NCBI GenBank assembly: GCA_963971405.1 | Contig: OZ020489.1 | Span: forward strand, 24,330,290-24,394,289 | Source of the DNA: Psococerastis gibbosa | Lineage: Eukaryota > Arthropoda > Insecta > Psocodea > Psocidae | DNA length: 64,000 nucleotides | Direction: 5' to 3' | Part shown: in pieces, positions 48,201-57,700 of the stretch | How the letters are laid out: each line of letters opens with the position of its first letter | How positions within the stretch are numbered: the first letter of the stretch is position 1 | The notes under the pieces: generated by a model | Seen by the model: the letters and a program-made list of their open reading frames with translations, nothing else | What the model was told of the DNA's origin: nothing | The model's database searches: none | Position numbers and translations under genes: made by a program

Positions 48201-51200
48201 TACACACACCGTGTCTTACTCCCTAATACAAATTAAATGAACAAATAATCAAGCGACGCAATGGAGGGGGCCTACCAGTTTATATAGAAGATTCATCGAG
48301 AGGAGCATACACGCAGGGGTTAACGGACGTGGTGTCAGATGAGGGAGACGAAACGACGACATTACCGATATTTTCGGAAAAAGAAACGTCGTTTCGCTTG
48401 CAGAAATAAGCTGAAAATATTAGGCACGTGGAGGAATGGCTGACCACCTAGCAAGGCATATAAGAAAGATGGGACAGAAAGTGAATCGGAAGAGGCCGAG
48501 TTAGACCAAGGACCGGGATTTCTGGAGAGACGTGGTGGCTGAGTCGAAAGCTCACCCCCAGGTGCAGCGCCGAATAAGTCGACCTATGCTGTTTTCAAAC
48601 TATTGACGTTCGTTGTCGTAAATGTGTCTAGAATGTGCAGACACAATTCCAATTGCATGGAAATAACTATTTTCTTTTTTCTTTGAAGTATTATTTGAGT
48701 TGAAATTACGTCATTACATTTTTAAATAAATTAGTAACAAATTATTTGTCGGTAGATTTCGAGATAAAACTCGGCCGGGTCACTACAAAATGTGGTAGCG
48801 CTCATTTTAAAATAGTTTAAGTGTACAGCCCGTAGGAAATTGGCAACCCGAAAATGCGGAAATGTTGCTTCAGTTTCACTGCTTTGGCCTTCCATCTTCC
48901 TCTTACTAGGCCTGCTTCCTTTGGTAAGACTTACCACTCTTTTCTGTGGTCTGAATGCCCTTAACTTCGAAATTAACTGTCTACTTTCAAATTGATCCAT
49001 TTTATAATACAGTATAGTAAGAAGAAAATTTTATAAATTTCTCAAATTCAAGAAACGCACTAATAATATTTATAACAAAAAATATTGCTTTCATTTTGTT
49101 CTATGATGATCCTGAAACCGTTCCACTAACGTTGCTACATTAGTTGAAGCCAATTAACTAACATTCAGAAAATTTTAATTTTAATTTTGACATTGGAGTC
49201 GTGAATTCGTAAAAAGTGCAACAGATCGACAATTTTAGTTAAATAAATAGGCAATGTTCACTTGTGACCTTAATGCATTAAATTTGGAATGGAACCCCCA
49301 TAAGTTTTGTGTATACAAACACATGCAAAGTAATTCTATCTGATTTGAAAATGCAGCATAGGGAATTTACATGGAGAGGCGGGACTTGTGAAGGCATTAC
49401 GGGATATTCTATTGTGCATTTGCAAACTTTTCTGGGCGAACAGTACAGTATATTGTAGTACTTATTAATGCAAACAAAACCTCCCTTCATAGTTTAGTTC
49501 AGGGCATAAAAAATTAAAAATGCTCAATTTGGAAATAATTTTTCTAAGGAACCATTCTATTGAAGCTGTCTACCTTCAGTTATGGTTTAGGTGCTAAATG
49601 GATTAATAGAACAGAACGAAGTGTTTTCCAAAGCAAGGTTTTGGTTCAGAAGAAAAATTTATTTTTTGGAGATATTATGGATAGTCCGAGTACCAATGCA
49701 TTGCGTAGCACACCATTATTATTATATTTATATTTATTATATTTATTATATTATGTATAGTAACACACCGACCGGCGCAAATACTCGAAAGTCCCGCGCC
49801 TTAAAAAAAATATAAAAAAATAATAATAATAAAAACATTACTATTGTGTAGTGTTATATCATTGGCCTGTCCATTCTATACTATGCAATTGTATCCATCG
49901 ATCACTCCAGTGCCTTAGGATAGGGAAAATCTATAGATAGCGATATTTAACCACGGAATAATTATTTACCATGGAACTATAGCGGTAACTACACTAATTA
50001 GTAAATAGGAAAGAACGTACGGTTTCTTTACATCGTAAGACGGCTATTCCACCGACTAATTTGCTTCACTAATCGTGATAGCAGACATAATTGATAAGTC
50101 TACCATATTATAACTTAATTTATAATAGATAAGTATCTACATAATAGGGCACAATAGGCCCAATAGGCTTAAGTGCACACAGGTAACACCTGTACCCCAA
50201 TTAATAAGAAATAAATAAAAATAAAAATCTACGTAATAGTCTCCTTAAAACAAAACAAACGAAAAATCTCAAAACACTAGTGAAGCAAATTGGGCGGTGG
50301 AATAGCCGCCTATACTTATACGCCGTATGATACTTCAGATATAAGCTAATTGGGACAATTGCAGGTCTACTGCACTACATACTATACAAAATGACCAAAG
50401 CGCATTCTAGTCTATTTACTACTCACGTTAACAGCTGATGAACTGGATTGCCAATTTTCATCCTGAAGACTGCTCGAGTCAGGCAGAAAGCTCTCCATAT
50501 CCCCACCGGAGGACGACTTTCCCGGATTTTGTGATGGCATAAGCAGCGTTACTTCTAATTGGGGGATAACTGCGCCTAGCACCACTGATATCTTAGAAGG
50601 CCCCTGTCATTTAAGAATATGATTATTTTGATACATGTGAAAATTATAATAACACTTGCATTCCAAGAATAAAAATCCCTTTTGGCTCTGGTCAATCAGA
50701 TGAAGGAAGATTTCATAAAAGCACTGACCCGCTTTGCGGGATGGCGCGGCGGTTTCTCTTTTTTTTTTTTTTGTGTGTGTGTGTGTAAAAAGGTTAATCG
50801 CATACAAACAATTTACTGAATGTATCCGAATTACCTCTTCAGTCGCCTCTGTAGGTTAGTACCCGTGTTGAGTCACGACACGTCTCCGATCAAATGGCGA
50901 GTAAAGGCTCCCACAAGTGCAAGCACGTTACCACCTGGCTATCGAAGTCCATCGAATTCCCTTATAAATGATAATTATTCCATCCCTTTCCGATGTTAAA
51001 TGAGATATGATTTTTTTTTAAGTTTGTGATCGGACTCCATCTTTGAACAAAATGGTGGGGGGGGGGGGGAACATGAAAAGAAAATGTATATAGAAATTTT
51101 CCGAAAGTCCAACATCGGTCGCCGTCTCCATAGGCACATGAAATCAGCCAAAGGAAAATTGCTAATGTGTCACCCTAGTGAGTCACTAGTGCTTTAACTA

Positions 51201-54200
51201 TAGTACTACAAACTGTACCAAGAAAAACGTATAAACGTATATAGAATGTTTTGACACCTAGCAACCTAACTAAAACGTTTTGAAACCTCCTGAAGGAATA
51301 TTATCTGAGCGTAATGGAATAATTACAAATATTCGAAATAAGCCATAATCAATCAAATTGCCTTACCTTCAAGATACGGGCTGAGTCCTCTGAGAGGTAA
51401 TTGGTAAGGTCTTCAGCCCGCTTGGAGAGCCGCAGTAGGAATAAGTATTGGTAATGATTGAGTTGTAACGAGACTAGAGACTCAATGTGAGTGAGTATTT
51501 GAAGGTCTAGCTCAGGCAGAAGTTTGAGTCGTACCTGAAAATGCAACAAAACAAAACCCGATTGGCTTAGCTGCTTTGCTTCCTCCATTGCGATACATAC
51601 ATATATAATAGAATGAAACAGGTACTTACCCAAAGCTTAACAGGAAGATTGCCTAAGAAAGTGACACCATGGTTGCCGGTTGCCCGAGCACCATTAAATG
51701 TAGCTGATACTGGATCCAAAGCTATGCACCACACTTTTCTTTCCACCCACGTAAAATTCTGATAAAGTAGATGACGCAGTTCTTGCAGTGTTTTCGCTCC
51801 TGGATTTGCAGAAACTTGTTTGTCATCCCCTAGCCAGACAAAAATAACAGAATAAAATAACATAAACTTATGTATAAAATAGGCAAAAATGAAATTGTAC
51901 TAAGGGGTGTCTGATAACTGATAGTATTATACAAGAAATGGACAACATTCGTGTAGGCAAATTTTTACACCCAACCAATCAGATCATTTAAATCATGAGC
52001 CTAACCAATCAAAACATTAGATTTTGAAGTCATTTCTCTTTGGACTCCTATCAGAAAATTGTCCATTACAAGTGGGACATAATTTAGAAGCACTTGTACT
52101 ATATAAAAACAGATCTTAATATTAAACTGACCTGTGACCAGTTCTGAAAAAGCATCCACTTGAAGTCTCAAATCATCGGGATCGGAGGGAAACTCGGGGT
52201 GGTAAAAAAGCGATGCCAACTGGAAAGCATTGACGGATGCTTCAAGCTCATTACGGAACCCTGTCTCCGTGTGCTTGACGTTGGAGATGGAAGTTCTGGA
52301 GACTAGTATGTGCAGTGATTTGGGACGATCTCTCTGCCCAGGGTGTTCATCGATAGCTTCAAACGCAACCTTATAAAAAAATTCATAATAATGGCATACA
52401 TTATCATAAATATTAACCGCGACATCCATAATGTGCAGATTTTCAATTTTGGCTTCAGCTAGGATATCATGAACATCCTACATAGCCTACTGGTAAACAT
52501 GTGCGATGGTTTTGGGTTTTGTAATGAGCAAGGATGTTCAGATAACTGGATGCGTAACTTGGAACTATTATTATAAGCTAAACATAGGTGACAATTTTTC
52601 AGATTCAAGATTCAGGCAGCCATTTGCATTGATAGCTTTTTTGCATATTTGCATAGGCTCTCGAGTTGCAGATCTCATTTTTTTAAATAATTTTAAAAAT
52701 AATGTTTAATTATTGTGTTCATAGCCTTTCCCGTTGTAGATTTTATTTTGAAAAATAATTTCTAAAGCTTTAAAAGATTGTAATTTTAAGCAAAATTTAC
52801 CAGTTTACAGTTTACCTGTAATGTTTAAAGTTATCTTTTAGATATAAAAAATGAAAATTCAATCAAATCCATGAGAAATAATTAAGAAAATTTGAATTTT
52901 GGGAAACAATGCAAATAGCCGCGGGAAACCTGCCGACTGGTAGGCTGTTGCGAGTCCATATGTTTAAATGTCCATGGTAATAAGTTACCTACTCTGACAT
53001 TGACTGCAGTGATTTGAACTTCAAAAGTCATGACTGAGGTGACCATTGAGTCGGAACCAGCAGCCGAGGTTTGAAGGAGAGACTGTTCCAAATCAAGAGC
53101 AAACGCATTTATCCAGATTAGAGTGGCGACATCGAAATTAACTAAAATCGGGTCCAGATGAACACACAGCTTAGGAGCCGGCACTGGAACCAAATTGATA
53201 CTAATTACCCATGTGTGAACTTCATATATATTCATATATAAAAAAAATCTTGTATTCCAATAATTTATTAATTTGATATAAATTATTAAAATTATGCAAC
53301 CATATTCTAGTGCTCCAATTAAATAATACTTTGAATTTCTCGTGCATTTTGCCCTCTTTTCTCTTTAACAAATGAATCAACGTATAACAATAGCTGATAT
53401 GTTAAATGTAGTATTATCCTGACACCTTGGGGTTTATTCAGAATAACTTAATCCTATTTCTGGTGTTAAGTTAATATGTAAACGGCATGGTAGGACAGCT
53501 GAGAAAAATTGACAATAGGTACCTAAAATTAATTCTTCAAAAATTAGCCGCACAATAATATCTTGCGTTTTATCAACTTACTACTTACATGGAAATGGAT
53601 CATCATCAGGAAAATAATAGTAAATAAATTCAGCATGTAGTATCGGACTGTTGTTAGGTATCTTATAGCGAACTTTATCCCCTGCAAAAACAGTATACAC
53701 TGATTATACAAATTTAAAGCTATAAATCTAGATTATATTGTATTCACTAGTGATGATTTGGGTATGGCAGCGCTATCCGCTCAAAAGGTAATTAGTTAAG
53801 TATACAATTAGAGAGTTAATGAATGGCAATGAAAACTCATTACTCAAAAGCAATCAAATCCTTCTATAAGAAATTTTTTACTAATGGAATGGCTTTTCAC
53901 AGCGACCTAAGAGCAATTCAACAGCAGGTAAAAATTAAACTCCATACTTCATCAACGACAGACAAGAATGAAAGTACTATGCAATGAAAATCAGGCAAAA
54001 GTGTGCACACAGCTTCTCGTTTAAAAGTCTAAATTCAAACAAAAGAAAACAATGAGCTAGTGTTTTGCATAGTACGACTACACGTCTATGAATACGTCGA
54101 ATACAATTTGACAGTTAAAACAGCTATGGGAGCTTCTGTTGCCAGCGCCTACTCTAGCTCCCATATCTCAGCAATGGAGATGAGATATTTCCGATAAACT

Positions 54201-54696
54201 GCAGGGAAAATTTCCTCTTATCGTAACTGACAAGTATCCTATTGCAGGTTCATTAATAGGCTTTATTGAAACGATACCTAAATAATAAATGCAAATTTCC
54301 AAGTAGCATGACTGATTCTTATAATTGTATTTAAATATAAATGCACCTGAAGTATGTGTAGACAGGTATTGTCATCCGCCATTTGTTATCCATTATAAGT
54401 TTGGTGTATAAGCCAAGCATTGGGTGTTTACCTATTTATTATTAGAAATTTATCGTTGTTAATTTATCTTTATTTAAAAAAACGTTCTACCAACTAGGGA
54501 AGTGTTTAATAAAAGAATACTAGAACGTGTTCTCGTTTTTTTCAATCTTTTACTTTTCTTAAAAATAATTACAATACTTACCATATAGGAAATATTGGAT
54601 AAAAAATGGCGGATGACAGTATCCAGGTATATAGTGCCTTAGTGTATACCAGACCTATGTATAACATGCAAGAAACTGCACTGAAATTACATTATC

Positions 54697-54732
<36 letters not shown>

Positions 54733-57700
54733 GTTAAAATAACAATTAGACTGAAATTAAGGGAAAGTTTTAGTGGAGAAGGAAACAACCATGACAAAAC
54801 GCATAGGGCATGCATTATTAAATTATTACTACTATAGCTATACTATAACTATTTTTAAAACAGCAATACATCATAAAATGAGAAAAATACAAATTCTACC
54901 TACTTAATAATGAAGGAGCTCAAATGAATATTTCTTTTTTATGCAGATCAACATGACTCATTTTATAAATAACTTTATAACGGTTCAGATTCATTCGGAT
55001 TTAAAATGTAAATTTAACTTCTATCTCTATTCCCTTTTGTGCCTTCCCTAGAGGTCTATATAGGAGAGATCGCTTCCCACCAAAATATTATCAGCCACTT
55101 CGGCCTGAGTACACTGAGTAGTCGGTCAATCGACACATCTTCTTTTGACCTATCAGAGCACGCTTATTAGCAGTCACAACGGGATTTATTGTTGTTTAGA
55201 AGCGTCCAAGACGTGCTCTGATTGGTCAAAAGATGACGTGGCAGGGGGAATACATTCAAAAATATCCTTGGGCGGCAAGAATGTCCCATCTTTTTCCTAT
55301 ATAAAATTCGAGGCGAACCTTTTTTATTTTACCAATTTTGAAGGTCTTGTTTTTTATGTAAACTCACGAGTCGGTCAGCGTAACACCTGTGTTTGCACCA
55401 TGCGTTTGCACTACGCATGCTCATGGACTCCAACCACAGAACATCGTATAATTATATATTAGGGCTGCCACATTCCGTGGTTTACCTCAGAATTCCGTGG
55501 GAAATAATTCTATTCCGGGGTCAACAATTATTGAGTACCTAAGAACAGTGGGTACTGTAGGTATGTAGGCTACAGTTCAATGTGAAGGGTTGTAATACTG
55601 TAATTTACTTTTGGCCTACGCGGTACTGCATGCTATTTTGGTGTTCTGTGCTGCTGACTATTCTGTAAAGTGCAGTGAAGTTTTCAATTGCAAACACAAT
55701 ATAAGTCTAATTAATTTTTCCCTTAATTATTTAGTAATATCAAAACACAAGCTTCTTTAATCCTATTTACATGATTTGAAATTTAGGTGTGCCACTGCTT
55801 CATCATTTAGCTTATTAGGTGCAGTAGTAGAAAAAAAACTAAATGCACTAATTACTAAGGATGGTAAGCTACGATGAGTACCAGGCTGGGCAGCCAAACG
55901 ACTTCAGCCGTATTCCTAACAATTTTTAAATATTTTACGGAATACAGAATACTCCGGAATTTTTTAAAATGTTGGTCCCCTTTATATGATATGATTTTTT
56001 TAACTTTCATCTGTCCATGGCCCTGGTTCCTAACCTTATCTGGTTATTTTAAATTTTAATTGTAACTTTAAATTGCAGCCGATAAAAAATACCCATCAGC
56101 TTCAGATTCAACCATCACAAATTGACATGATTCCATAAATTGACATACAAATATTGGTATGCATAGGTATTTCCCCAAAAATCCACAGAAAAACCTCAAA
56201 AATTGTTGATTCCGGAAATTTCTCGGAATAGAATTATTTCCCACGGAATTCTGAGTTAAACCACGGAATGTGGCAGCCCTAATATATAATTATACGATGA
56301 CGAGTCGGTCAGCGTAACACCTGTGTTTGCACCATTCGTTCGCACTACGCATGCTCATGGACTCACAGAATATCGTATAATTATATATTAGGGCTGCCAC
56401 ATTCCGTTGTTTACCTCAGAATCAGAATTTTTGAGTACCTACCTAAGAACAGTGGGTACTGTAGGTAGTAGGTACGTAGGCTACAGTTCAATGTGAAGGG
56501 TTGTAAAACTGAAATTTACTTTTGGCCTACGGTACTGCATGCTATTTTGGTGTTCTGTGCTGCTGACTATTCTGTAAAGTGCAGTGAAGTTTTCAATTGC
56601 AAACACAATATAAGTCTAATTAATTTTTAATTGTGGAATTTTAATTTTTCCGTTAATTATTTAGTAATATCAAAACACAAGCTTCTTTAATTAATCCTAT
56701 TTACATAATTTGAAATTTAGGTGTGTCACTGCCTCATCATTTAACTTATTAGGTGCAGTAGTAGAAAAAAAACTAAATGCACTAAAAACTAATAATGGTA
56801 GGCTACGATGAGTACCAGGCTGGGCAGCCAAACGACTTCAGCCGTATTCCTAATCAATTTTTAAATAATTCACGGAATACCGAATACACCGGAATTTTTT
56901 AAAATGTTGGTCCCCTTTATATATGATTTTTTTAACTCTCATGGCCCTGGTTGCCAACCTTATCTAGTTATTTTAAATTTTAATTGTAACTTTAAATTGC
57001 AGCCGATAAAAAAATACCCATCAGCTTCAGATTCAACCATCACAAATTGACATGATTCCATAAATTGGCATACAAATATTGGTATGCATAGGTATTTCCC
57101 CAAAAATCCACAGAAAAACCTCAAAAATTGTTGATCCCGGAAATTTCTCGGAATAGAATTATTTCCCACGGAATTCTGAGTTAAACCACGGAATGTGGCA
57201 GCCCTAATATATAATTATAATATATTATTATGCGATGTTCTGTGGTTGGGTCCATGAGCATGCGCAGTGCAAACGAATGGTGCAAACACAGGTGTTACGC
57301 TGACCGACTCGTGTAAACTCGGTTTAAAACTTCAATTCAATGAATTTGAACCTATATAATATAATAATGTCCTGAAGGACTTTTTATGTACCTAGACCTA
57401 TTTATTGGTCCCTTGTCCAATGCCAACGACCCCATGGATTTCGTACATTATTTATAATGTGTCCGTATGAATTTTTGGCCATTGGAAAACAGGTATACGC
57501 CCTCGATGTCAATATGCACCGGCTACAAGTAATAATAAACAGCTGAGACAAGCTTACCATTGACGCAATGTAACAGGTGAAAACATGACTTAACCAAGTG
57601 CAGATACGAGTCATAAATAAATATAATAATACAATAAAAATAAATTGAAAGTGCCACTCCTCAAGAAGAAAGTGTGCCTTTGGCCCATTTGGCCAAAACC

